The translations under genes and the position numbers were made by a program. Positions 22,298-32,665 of a stretch of DNA of 64,000 bases are shown one piece after another. The stretch is from contig NC_049983.1 of NCBI RefSeq assembly GCF_000003815.2, positions 3,542,706 through 3,606,705 on the forward strand. Direction: 5' to 3'. Position 1 is the first letter of the stretch, and every line of letters begins with the position of its first letter. The stretch is from Branchiostoma floridae (Eukaryota > Chordata > Leptocardii > Amphioxiformes > Branchiostomatidae). Under the pieces are notes generated by a model. The model worked only from the letters and a program-made list of their open reading frames with translations, was not told where the DNA came from and ran no database searches.

Positions 22298-23518
22298 CGA
22301 CCCATCTCACTGACCTCTTTGTTAGGCAAAGTTGCTGAAAGCTTCATCAGTCAATGGGTATTGTCGGACATTAAATCTGAAATCGACCCCCAGCAATTCG
22401 GCTGCCTGAAGGGTCGATCCACCACCCATTGTCTGTTAGACCTTACAAACGACTTATTCAAGGCCTCCGACAGACCTGGTACCCTGAGCTCCCTGGTGTC
22501 CACGGATTACAGTAAAGCCTTCGACCGTGTGAGTCACACCTTAGCTATTCGCCGACTGATTGAGTTGGGATTACGGCCATCTCTAGTCAAATGGATCTCG
22601 GACTTCCTCACGAACAGACAACAGATGGTCCGTTACCACGGAGCCCTTTCTGAATCTGTTTCTGTAACCTGTGGCCTACCGCAAGGAACGATTCTTGGCC
22701 CCATCATATTCATTGTTTATATAAACAGTGCAGCACGCCAAGCCCTATCCAAGAGATGGAAGTTTGTAGATGACTTGAACTTGTTGGAAACTAGAAACTC
22801 GTCATCACAACCTCCGACCATCCAACAGGACCTTACTGACTTGACCACATGGTCCCAGGAGAGCCAGATGGTTCTCCATCCGGGTAAATGTATGGTTCTC
22901 CATGTCCAATTCAGCATGACTCCACGCCCTCCTCCCCCGCTCAAGATCAACGACATTTCTCTAGTGGAAGTAAGAGTCATGAGAATACTCGGTCTCTACC
23001 TACAGTCTGACCTCAGATGGAACGCGCACGTCGACCACACATACAGTAAGGCAAGCCAACGTCTGTTCTTTCTGCGCAGACTGAAGCATTTCAACATTTC
23101 GAAGGAAGACCTCGTGACTGTCTACACTTCCTACATTCGCCCAGTTACTGAGTACTCAGCCCCTGTCTGGCACCCAGGGTTAACCACACAGCTGAGCAAC
23201 AAGATCGAACGTATCCAGCGCAGAGCGGTACGTATCATCATGGGACGCGACTACACCAGCTACCGAGATGCGTGTACACAGCTTGGCCTTCCATCACTCC
23301 ACTCCAGGCGTTCGAATCTGACACTTCGGTTTGCTCAATCACTCTTAGTCTCTGATCAATATCGCCACTTCCTACCATCCACAAGACAGAACATTAGTTG
23401 CCGACAAACCCGCTCTGCCAACAAACTGGACATTCCCAAGTGCAGAACTGAACGCTATAGGTCTAGTGCCATTCCGCACATGGTCCGTCTACTAAACTGT
23501 AATGCCCCCATGCCTTAA
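22298..23518 (+). CDS. Reverse transcriptase fragment of the second LINE
   Basis: About 407 residues from RPISLTSLLGKVAESFI onwards. RT motifs are DYSKAFDRVSH (first Asp), GLPQGTILGPIIF and a catalytic KFVDDLNLL (VDD rather than YADD). The downstream region (RILGLYLQSDLRWNAHV, EYSAPVWHPGLT) is typical of CR1/Rex1-type LINEs. The fingers subdomain and endonuclease are missing because of 5' truncation, so it cannot act alone. Although an ATG lies upstream at 22244, those first codons are flanking AAGTTCA repeats and not LINE sequence. The frame is free of stops. Confidence 0.88.
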   Translation, partial: RPISLTSLLGKVAESFISQWVLSDIKSEIDPQQFGCLKGRSTTHCLLDLTNDLFKASDRPGTLSSLVSTDYSKAFDRVSHTLAIRRLIELGLRPSLVKWISDFLTNRQQMVRYHGALSESVSVTCGLPQGTILGPIIFIVYINSAARQALSKRWKFVDDLNLLETRNSSSQPPTIQQDLTDLTTWSQESQMVLHPGKCMVLHVQFSMTPRPPPPLKINDISLVEVRVMRILGLYLQSDLRWNAHVDHTYSKASQRLFFLRRLKHFNISKEDLVTVYTSYIRPVTEYSAPVWHPGLTTQLSNKIERIQRRAVRIIMGRDYTSYRDACTQLGLPSLHSRRSNLTLRFAQSLLVSDQYRHFLPSTRQNISCRQTRSANKLDIPKCRTERYRSSAIPHMVRLLNCNAPMP

Positions 23519-23742
23519 TCCTGCCAATATTGTATGCTTCTAATTTTCGTTTTAGATATTCGCTGGTCGATATCATGTATTATATTCGTACCTAACTGAT
23601 TTTACACGTACTTTTATCTTAATGATTTGCCTTGTTGGACATTAATCAAATGCGTTTGTTTTAATGTGATATTGCAACTGCAATTCAGCCGTCAGGCTGC
23701 GAATGTAGCGATATGTTTTTGCTCAATAAACCATTACACACA
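22298..23742 (+). mobile_element. Second 5'-truncated LINE (CR1/Rex/L2-like)
   Basis: The element begins in mid-RT, runs through a stop at 23516-23518 and ends in a 3' UTR with GCTCAATAAACCATTACACA. AAGTTC is present immediately before it and after it, a possible short target duplication inside an AAGTTCA-rich host sequence. Confidence 0.8.
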
Positions 23743-23848
23743 AGTTCAAGTTATTGTTTATAGTCAAGTTCATGGGCAAGTACATGGCCAGAAGTAGTAC
23801 ATCTCAGTCAAGTTTTGTGTTACGTGCTATTTCCGCTAATTATTACCT

Positions 23849-26008
23849 CCATGAAATGTCATGGAGGTTATATTTACCTCCATGAAATGTCATGGAGGTT
23901 ATATTTTACCCAGAGTTTGTGTGTCTGTCTGTCTGTCTGTCTGTCTGTATGTCTGTCAACAAGATAACTCAAGAACGGCTGGATGGATTAGTTTCATACT
24001 TGGTGTGTTGGTGGGGTGTGATGAAAGCTGGAAGTGATTAGATTTTGGGCCCCCTAGCGGCTTCTCTTGGTACTGCAGCGCAACTTCCGGTTTTGCTATC
24101 TCGTGTTCTGAACACGCTATGGTCACGATTTTTGAGTGTCAGATAGCTCTTGTGCTCAGGAATAAGTGACATAAGTTTTGGCCCCCTACCGACTAGGTTT
24201 GGGATAGCAGGGGCATTTTTGTCAAAAACTTCTGAAGAGGATAACTCAAGAAGGGAACAACGGATTTTCATGATTTTTGGTATGTAGGTACCTTAGACAA
24301 TGTTGGACAAGATAAGATACTAATTATGCAAATAGGAGTACATTTGCATAATTAACGAGAATATTCTATCATAGCAGTTTTTTCAATGTATCTCTTGTCC
24401 CGGACATGATATAGTCTTGACATTTGGGTGGTTGATAGCTTGCAGTGTCATGACAAAGTGGGGCAGATTTCAGCCCCTAACATGTAATTTCGGAACTGCA
24501 GAGCGTTTTTGTCAAGATATTCCAAAGAGGATAACTGCAGAAAGGATTGACGGATTGGCATAATTTTAGGGGTGCAGGTAGCTTAGGCAAAGGTGTTCAT
24601 AATGATATACATGTTATGCAAATGAGGACCTTATTTGCATAATTAATGAGGAAATTGTATAATACCATTATTAGCAATAACTGGACTTCAATAATTGTAA
24701 CGCTTATTAATTATGATAGATGGAATATGAGCAGATACCAAATATGGTAATGAGGAACTTATTTGAATAATTTATGTAAAAATTGCAAAGCCGCTTTATG
24801 TCTTTATATTTGTGACATGTGAACGTTAGTCGATGATGAAAAACACCACGCATAAATTATGTTAATGTGTTAGTCAATTGCATGAAATTTACAAAAGCTC
24901 TAAATTTTCATGGAGGCATGAGGTCACCGAACTCTAGTTTACCCTGCGTTTGTGTGTCTGTCTGTCTGTCTGTCTGTCTGTCAACAAAATAACTCAAGAA
25001 CGGCTGGATGGATTGGTTTCATACTTAGTGTGATAAAAGCTGGAGGTGATTAGATTTTGGGCCCTCTAGCGGCTTCCCTTGGTACTGCAGCGCAACTTCC
25101 GGTTTTGCTATCTCGTGTTCTGAACAAGCTATGGTCCCAATTTTTAGGTGTTACATAGCTCTTGCGCTCAGGAAGAAATGACATAAGTTTGGGCCCCCTA
25201 GCGTCTAGTTTTGGGATAGCAGGGGCATTTTTGTCAAAAACTTCTGAAGACGATAACTCAAGAAAGGAACAGCGGATTTTCATGATTTTTGGTATGTAGC
25301 TACCTCAGACAATGTTGTACAAAATGAAATACTGATTATGCAAAATTATATTACATTTGCATAATTAATGAGAATATTCTATCATAGCAGTTTTTTCTAT
25401 GTATCTCTTGTCCCTGACGTGATATGGTCTTGACATTTAGGTGGTAGATAGCTTTTAGTGTCATGACAAAGTGTAGCAAGTTTCAGCCCCCTAACATTTA
25501 ATTTGGGAACTGCAGGGGCGTTTTTGTCAAGACATTCCAATGAGGATAACTGCAGAAAGGATTGACGGATTGGCATCATATTAGGCATGCCGGTACCTTA
25601 GGCAAAGATGTTCATAATGATATACATGTTATGCAAATGAGAGCTTAATTTGCATAATTGATTAGGAAATTGTATGATTCCATTTTTTTTCAATAACTGG
25701 ACTTCAATAAATGTAACAGTTCAGTTCAGTTCATCCTCATACACCATCATAAATGTAACACATGTTAATTATGATAGGTAGAATATAAGCAGATACCAAA
25801 TATGGTAATGAGGAACTTATTTGCATAATTTATGTAAAAATTGCAAAACCGCTGTATGATCAATAATGGGAATTTTATAATTGTGACATGTGTACGTTAG
25901 TCAATGATGAACAACACCATGCATAAATTATGTTAATGTGTTAGTCAATTTTTTGAAATTTATGAAAGCTCTAAATTTTCATGGAGGTATGAGGTCGCCG
26001 AAATCTAG
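23849..26008 (+). mobile_element. Two tandem copies of an octamer-pair MITE
   Basis: The two units (about 23849-24930 and 24930-26008) align from (TCTG)n through GCCCCCTAGCG, GGTACTGCAGCGCAACTTCC, paired ATGCAAAT/ATTTGCAT motifs and a final CTCTAAATTTTCATGGAGG. The outer ends are inverted (ACCTCCATGAAAT / TTTCATGGAGG). The start is a doubled 30-bp ACCTCCATGAAATGTCATGG. No coding capacity. The CCCCCTAGCG...TACTGCAGC portion is distantly similar to units in the 13-17.6 kb foldback element. Confidence 0.8.
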
Positions 26009-26126
26009 TTGATTATAAATCAGTTGTGTTCCTGCCAAACATACCTTCTCGGTTGCTTTCTTGACTATGTGTTTTACAAAAAAACTCGCGTAGTATAAAA
26101 CTGTTTTTGGCATGCATGACAAAATG

Positions 26127-27422
26127 GCCAACGTGAGGAATTTGTGCAAAGGATATTGGGAAACTACGGAGAGATCTGGCGGGCGACTCACGTCTCCCGT
26201 GCAGGTTCGGCAGAAAAAGTCTTTGGAACCAGGTCTCAAATTGAAATCAACGCGGTGTCCCGATTGCCCGGGGCCACTTATAATTTGGGCCGGGACCACT
26301 AGAAAACGACTTTGTGACATTTTGGGGACCGTAGAAAAATAACCTTACCACTCAAACGTTTTTCTAGCGCTACTCAGCGGCTTTCAACCCCCCCCCCCCC
26401 CCCCCAAAATTGAACTGTGACAGCCCCTGTGGGAACCCGGGACGCACTGATTCGTGACTCCCCCCATCGCCTTTGNNNNNNNNNNNNNNNNNNNNNNNNN
26501 NNNNNNNNNNNNNNNNNNNNNNNNNNNNNNNNNNNNNNNNNNNNNNNNNNNNNNNNNNNNNNNNNNNNNNNNNNNNNNNNNNNNNNNNNNNNNNNNNNNN
26601 NNNNNNNNNNNNNNNNNNNNNNNAATGGCTGAAGAAAACATTCATGTTTTTCATCAGTACAACGTGACTGTGATTAGGTCGGGAAGGGCTCGAAATGGCG
26701 CGAAACGGGGCAAACAGGAACGAAAAGGACCGAAAAGGAGCGAAAAGGAAAGTGCCGAAAGTGCGAAAAGGACCGAAAAGGAAATTACCGAAAGTGCGAA
26801 AAGGACCGAAAAGGAACGAAAAGATTGGATAGGAACGAAAAGGAAAGTAACGAAAGTGCGAAAAGGAACGAAAAGGAACGAAGTATGAAGCAAAGTGAAA
26901 TAAAATCGATGGGAATCTAAGGTAACGGTACTGTGATCGGCAAATGCATTTGCAACGGACTCTATTTTTGCATTTTGGGGCTTGTACCACGAAATTCCTA
27001 GAGCTCCAATGGTTCAACGGCGAACCGGCGGGAAAGTGCACCCGTGGAAATAGCTAAATACAAATCAAAGGCGATGGGCGGAGTCACGAATCAGTGCGTC
27101 CCGGGTTCCCACGCGGGCTGTCACAGATCAAATTCGGGGGGCGGGGGGTGGGGGGTAAAAGCGCGCCTGAAAAAACGTTTGACGGGTTGACAATCTGGTG
27201 TAGATTGTTTTTCTACGGTCCCAAAAATATCACAAACTCGTTTTCTGGTGCTCCCGGCCTAACTTATAAGTGGCTCCTGGCAATCGGGACACCGCGTTGA
27301 TTTCAATTCGAAGCCTGGTTCCAAAGACTTTTTCTGCCGAACCTGCACGGGAGACGTGGGTCACCAGCCAAATCTCTCCGTAGTTTCCCAGTATCCTTTG
27401 CACAAATTCCTCACGTTGGCCC
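26127..27422. mobile_element. Foldback element with about 350-bp inverted arms
   Basis: 26127-26475 and 27067-27422 are reverse complements (for example TTGTGCAAAGGATATTGGGA against its inverse, and GATTCGTGACTCCCCCCATC against its inverse). The centre holds an assembly gap and a GAACGAAAAGGAACG-type repeat (26690-26885) shared with repeat R1. No transposase is recognised. Confidence 0.8.
26476..26623. other. Assembly gap (N run)
   Basis: 148 undetermined bases lie inside the foldback element. Inverted arms often break assemblies. Apparent reading frames across it mean nothing. Confidence 0.99.
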
Positions 27423-27429
27423 TTTCTTC

Positions 27430-28125
27430 CCGCCAAAATGATGAATACTCATGGTACAACGTGATGAAAGCTCCTTGGTAGAAAGTATACATCTATCCTT
27501 TCACAGCTTTTCTTTTGTCGTGAACGATCAAGAAGATATGTCTCCAGTCTCCAGAAAACCATGTTGTGGGCCCTGTTGATTGGAGCTGTCATGCTCATGG
27601 GGCAGCAGTTTATTAGCATATTATTCCAGACCGGATTTCTATTAGACGTAAACAAACGCACGTCATTTGCATGCGGAAGAATAGAAGCCACCCAAATACA
27701 ACAACAACGCTACAATCTTGCCTCATTCTGAAAATGTCACATTAATCGATATTTATCTACCACCCACCAGTAACTGAATTTTAGTCATTACTTTCTTATC
27801 TCAGTTCTGTTTCCTTGTATTTCGCTGATCTTCAGAGAATAATTTAGCCACACAAACATAACAGCCTAAAACAGCGCCGTAAAAATTGATATTGCCAAAT
27901 TCTGAGTAAAATAAAACACGTTTCATAGGTTCTAACGCCCGCAGTAGCGGTTCCTTATATTCTCATTGATTCTATTTTAGTTTGCTTTTCTTACCAAGTC
28001 TATTACAAGTCTATTACAACGAAAAGGAACGAAAAGGAACGAAATCGGAAAGTACGGAAAGTGCGAAAAGGAACGAAAAGGAACGTTTGTTTCTTTTCGT
28101 TCCTTTTCGTTCCTTTTCGCAATTT
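27430..28125. repeat. Dispersed repeat R1, copy 2 (inverted)
   Basis: Reverse-complement match to 11455-12160, including ACAACATGGTTTTCTGGAGA, GACGTAAACAAACGCA and a terminal block of GAACGAAAAGGAACGAAAAG (28019-28110). It directly abuts the right arm of the foldback element, so the two may be parts of one larger element. Confidence 0.65.
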
Positions 28126-28860
28126 TGGTAGACCCATGCTACGTAATTATTTTACGATAAAGTACCCGTTAGCCCCACTCGCATGAAAAAGCATTCAGTC
28201 TTCTACAAAACTCTCTAAGTATCCTCGAGTACCCTCTAATTAAATTAATCAATCTCAGCCTGTGTGCCTGACAATGTGCCTGACATCGCCTGACTTAAGT
28301 TAGGCTACAAAGCAAATTTCAAGATCGCTAAGAAAAACACGTCTTGTTATGTGTTCCTTGATGCGTTGTGAACAACTGACCTTCTTGGTGTGCTTAGCGA
28401 TCCTCATTTATGCCGAAAATATTCACGATATTTTCTATACGTATAGGGAATGAATGCGTAGGGTCTGCATGGGATAGTAAGTGTCATATTGTTTTACAAA
28501 CACACGTTGCGTAATTCGCCACAAGAGGAATTCCATGAAAGGTCGGCTGATCATGTATTCATTGATACATTATCTATTGGAAAATAACATTCCCTTCTGC
28601 AGTGGAATGTCATGTCAACAACTAAAAGTTTCTTGTACAAACTACTGGTAACTGCTACAAAGTTAAATCACTGTAAGCATGCAGCATCAGCTCAATAATT
28701 AAAGACGATAGAAATTCATCACCTTCCTCTCCTTTCTAATCTTCAAATTGATTAATGTATGTCATTTTGACCCACATGGGCTTGAACTTGGCACAAAGGT
28801 AGCATGGGCCAATACCACCACTGCGACTTTCATTCCAACACAAAGATAATGTAGGGACTT
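28126..28860. other. Intergenic, nothing recognised
   Basis: AT-rich unique-looking sequence without supported exons or repeats. Confidence 0.4.
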
Positions 28861-28864
28861 ACCC

Positions 28865-29047
28865 CTAAATTTTCGGTCGATCTCCGTCGACCTTGTTCAC
28901 AGAATGACCCTTTCTCACTCCAGCAGTGACGTCAGGAAGACGCCACTTTTGCAGGAGGGGGTCATAGATATCAGAAAGTCTATGTCGCCCCCCGTCTCTG
29001 TTGAGTGTGGGCCGGTGAGCTCTGATGTGCAGGGCCTCCTTCACTCC
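28865..29047 (-). pseudogene. Penelope-like/GIY-YIG element C-terminal fragment
   Basis: The minus strand encodes about 60 residues, VKEALHIRAHRPTLNRDGGR then HRLSDIYDPLLQKW, ending at TAG (28865-28867). The pattern E-A-x-H-I-R-x(3)-P-x-L-N-R-D is the known tail of GIY-YIG endonuclease domains in Penelope-like and related retroelements. A stop lies just upstream, so this is a severely truncated copy. It ends in a hairpin (GGTCGA CGGAGA TCGACC) followed by GAAA. RT sequence is not present nearby. Confidence 0.6.
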
Positions 29048-29049
29048 TT

Positions 29050-30173
29050 ACATTTTGGGGTAACTCAAGAAAAAAAGTAATTCATCTCGGTCGCGTTCCT
29101 AAGCGGAATGACATGAAATTAGACACAGGTGTGGAGTGGACAAAAACCTGTCTTTAGTGACTATTTGTTGCGAAAAATGTATTTCTGAAAAGTAAAGGGT
29201 TTAATACCAATACCAATCTGGTATTAGCTTAGATATGTATGACGCCATAAAGGTTTCTATTGGCAGCACAACTAGAAAAAATTTTTCTGTATTATCATGT
29301 TATCTGCAGTTGTTACATTTTTAAGCATACCTTGAAGTGGAATACCCGTTTATAATGGTTCCAGCCAATACACTGAAAATAATACACGTCATAAATACGT
29401 CATATTACATTATAATAGCGTACTATTTTTACAATATTCAAATATTATGTCTACATGATTCTCTAAAACATTAGTGGTCATATGATGAGTCCTTTGGGAG
29501 TTACAGGAGTTACAAATGTCGTGCCTCAAAAACCATCACCCACCCACCCGCGTCCTACATTTACCCATGTTCCTTTTTCTTGGTCTGCAATGCTGATCTT
29601 GTCAGGACCTATCAGGAACTGTATACTCAGGGTACGAGCTATGCTGATGGTGTTAGGTTTAGTTTTATTGAAGTAATTTGGAAATTGTATGTTTTTATTG
29701 CTTTATTACTTTTTTATTACCTTCATATGTGCTATATTTTAAAGGTATAGGAACAACATAGATATATTGTGAGGAATTAGCTTGCTAGCTGAAAAGTCGG
29801 TTCAGCACCATAGGCAATACCAAGTCATAAACTTACCTGTAGTGACAGTTAGATAACATTTTTTTTTTCTTTTCTGGGTGATGCTGATCTTGTCAGGATA
29901 TCTCATGTTTTAGATAAAATGATACCAAAAAAATTATGAAAATGCATTTTATTGCGTTATTGCCCTTGCAGTTCGTTAGTCCTTGCAGTGTTCTTCATTG
30001 ATAATAGATTTATATGGTTTATTGAGAGGAAAGAAACAAAGTATAGTAAAAATAGAAGTAGTGCCCCCTATTTTAGGAGGGTCTGGAAACCCCAACACTT
30101 AGACTATTTTTTTGTAAGAAACACTAGCAGCTGGTTAATCAATTTGTCCATACTGTTGGTTCCAAAGCTTTAG
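29050..30173. other. Probable intron or 5' region of the glycosyltransferase gene
   Basis: No further exon could be defined. The glycosyltransferase reading frame enters at 30174 through a splice acceptor, so earlier exons must lie upstream, here or beyond. Confidence 0.4.
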
Positions 30174-32413
30174 AAGGCCCAGCTGCTGCAGATGACAGCG
30201 ACAGCGGTGAATCGGAGCCAGAAGTTGCTGATGCAGACACACGGACGTCACCTAAGGACTCAGGTAAGAAAAACCTAATGTAGACATTCATTGCAGTACT
30301 TCAGAGGCAAATTCAATCAGAATGTTTCAAAATCTTGTTTTGAAGTCGAATCACCTAGAAGCATAGAAACGTATCGCGTATAGTCAAGCTGTATAAGTTT
30401 TTAAAGAAAAGTAACAAATTCAAAGGAAATTCCTTTTTTTTCCATTTTTGTTATGGACTCAAGATTTTGCCATGAATGGAAATGTCATAGATTTGGACAA
30501 CATTTAAAATAGCAAGTTATTAAACCGTTGCCCATTTTTGCACTTTTTGGGATTCGTTATTTTATTCATCAAGTACGTTAGTATTTTTCCTATGTATCTA
30601 CAAACTTAGATACAAAGAACACGATTTAGATGTGCTTTCTGTTGCCAAACATTTCTTTTAGCGAAAAGATCAGTTCTGTTGGTCAGCACAGAATATAGCA
30701 CATCAAAGGGCGGAATCTCCACCATCAACCGCCAGGTGGCGCGTATGATCTCCGCCGCTGGCGCCAAGGTTTACGCTACCGTGTTGGAGACTACTGAACA
30801 AGATGAGAGGGAAGCTGAACGAGACGGAGTGAAACTCTTAAAACCTCGTCTTGATCCCGACAGCAGCGCGAAGCCGTCCTTAGAATGGCTGACTGTGTAC
30901 CACAAACATCACTTTCTACACATACCATCAGATATCTGCTGCATTGTGGGCCATGTTGCCGTCACAAGTAAAGCAGCCAGAAAAATCAAAGAGGAGCGAT
31001 TTCCACACGCTCAGCTTGTCATGTTCGGTCATGTGGCGCCAGAGGAGACAGAGCACTACAAGAGTGACGAGAAGGCCCTGGGTGTGGGGAGGAAGGAAGC
31101 CAGCATCCAGGACGACATTGGCAAGGCTGATGTCGTCTTCTCGGTAGGACCGCGGATTCACCGCCATTACGACAGGTTCCTCCAACAGCGTCACGTGACT
31201 CACCACATCTTCCTACCTGAGCCTTCAAAGGTGTTCTGTGAAGCAAATGTGACCTTTGGAGAAGAAGATAAAGTCCAAAAACCAGAGAGGGTGGTTCTGT
31301 CCATTGGCAGGGTGCGGAATGTCGAGATGCTGAAAGGTCACGACCTAGCCGCAGGAGCCATAGAAAAGGTGGCACAATGGCTTCACAATCAGTACACACT
31401 GAGGCATAGAGTCCGCGGCATCGATGAGAACGAATTTAAGAAGAGCAAGAGAATCCTGGATGAGAAGCTAAGATCCGGCCGCGTCAAACCCACCCTGCTT
31501 CCGTACGGCACTCAAGAGGAGATCCGTCGAGACATGGAGGCCTGTCACCTGGTCCTGATGCCGTCCCGGGCCGAACCGTTCGGGCTGGTCGGCCTTGAGG
31601 CCATCGCGGCAGGAGTTCCCGTTCTCATCTCAGAGCAATCGGGCCTTGCAGAGATGATAGAAAAGCTATCTTCCTTGCTTGGGCAGACCAAGTTCCGCCA
31701 CTGTATCGTCAGGATGAAGGGAAACACCGAGACCGACGCTGATGCAGAGAAATGGGCAGATTCTATCGAGGGTTTCATCAAAAACGCCAAGTCAGAGTTT
31801 GCAGAAGCACGCGCCTTCAGGGAGAAACTGCTGGCGTCCAAGTACTGGGAAGAGTCTCACCAGACGTTCCTGCAGGCCTGTGGCATCATTGGTAAGAACA
31901 CTCAACTTCAAGACCGATACTGCTAATGAATGATGCCAACTAATATTTCAATTGACAGTAGAATGTTTCTAAAATATAATGTTTCAGTGCAATATGATTT
32001 ATCTTTTTAATTTAGCGAATGATAGTGATGGTTTTGCATGTTGCATATTGATTGTATCCAACGATCTATTGATTAGGTATCTAGGAATTAAAACTGATAC
32101 TCTTGACTACGTTTGCTGTTGGTGGGAGCTTTCATACTGCATATCTGCTATATTATTTCAGCTATGAAGTGTCACAGAAATATGGCGGATGCCGTCTGTA
32201 AACGTCTCTCCAGCAGCAAACTAGTCGTGAGAATCAGTTTAAGTTCCTAGATTCCTATGGATTCTCTATGGCAGTTTAATCTACACCAAGCAACGTCTTT
32301 TACTCGCTCCGTTGCTATCCATACTGATTTTGCTTATGATATAAATACCCCCAACAGACAGCGGCAGTGCCCAAGCGCAGTGCGGAGGTGCTGAGGCTCA
32401 TGACATGGACTGA
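30174..32413 (+). CDS. GT-B (GT4-like) glycosyltransferase, last three exons
   Basis: Exons 30174-30263, 30662-31891 and 32358-32413 join in frame. Both introns are phase 1, with CAG|GTAAGA and TTG|GTAAGA donors and TTTTAG and CAACAG acceptors. The first exon here is an acidic Ser/Asp/Glu linker (DDSDSGESEPE). The large exon starts SVLLVSTEYSTSKGGISTIN, a Rossmann-like N-terminal start of GT-B enzymes. It contains RVVLSIGRVRNVEMLKGHDL and ends with PSRAEPFGLVGLEAIAAGVP, the E-x7-E donor-binding motif of GT4-type enzymes. The last exon adds 18 residues to a TGA. No signal peptide or membrane segment is seen, so it is probably cytosolic. Sugar donor and acceptor are unknown. The N-terminus is missing, and the acidic linker suggests another domain before it. 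Confidence 0.85.
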
Positions 32414-32657
32414 AGATCTGGCGTCACCCGAGACCACTGACGCCATGTAATTGTACATACTGACGCCATGTAACTGTTAATACTGACATCATGTCATTGT
32501 GTTGACGTCATGTAATTGTAAATACTGGCGTCATTAGGACTCACGGACAATGCAGTTGTGTATATATGTAGATATGTCATGTAATTTCTAATGGTGCTGC
32601 CATGACATATAGTAGGCTCCAATCTCTGACACTATGCTAGCGCTCTACGCGTGCACA
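32414..32657 (+). other. 3' UTR with short tandem repeats
   Basis: About five diverged copies of TGACGYCATGTAATTGTAAATAC follow the stop (32437-32535). A hAT MITE then interrupts the sequence at 32666. No polyadenylation signal is obvious before it. Confidence 0.5.
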
Positions 32658-32665
32658 TTCAGAAC

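Noticed and set aside
26384-27041. Long open frames across the first N run
   Set aside because: They are created by undetermined bases and by GAACGAAAAGG repeats.
28865-28925. Hammerhead ribozyme at the Penelope-like end
   Set aside because: A stem followed by GAAA is present, but the CUGANGA core is not.
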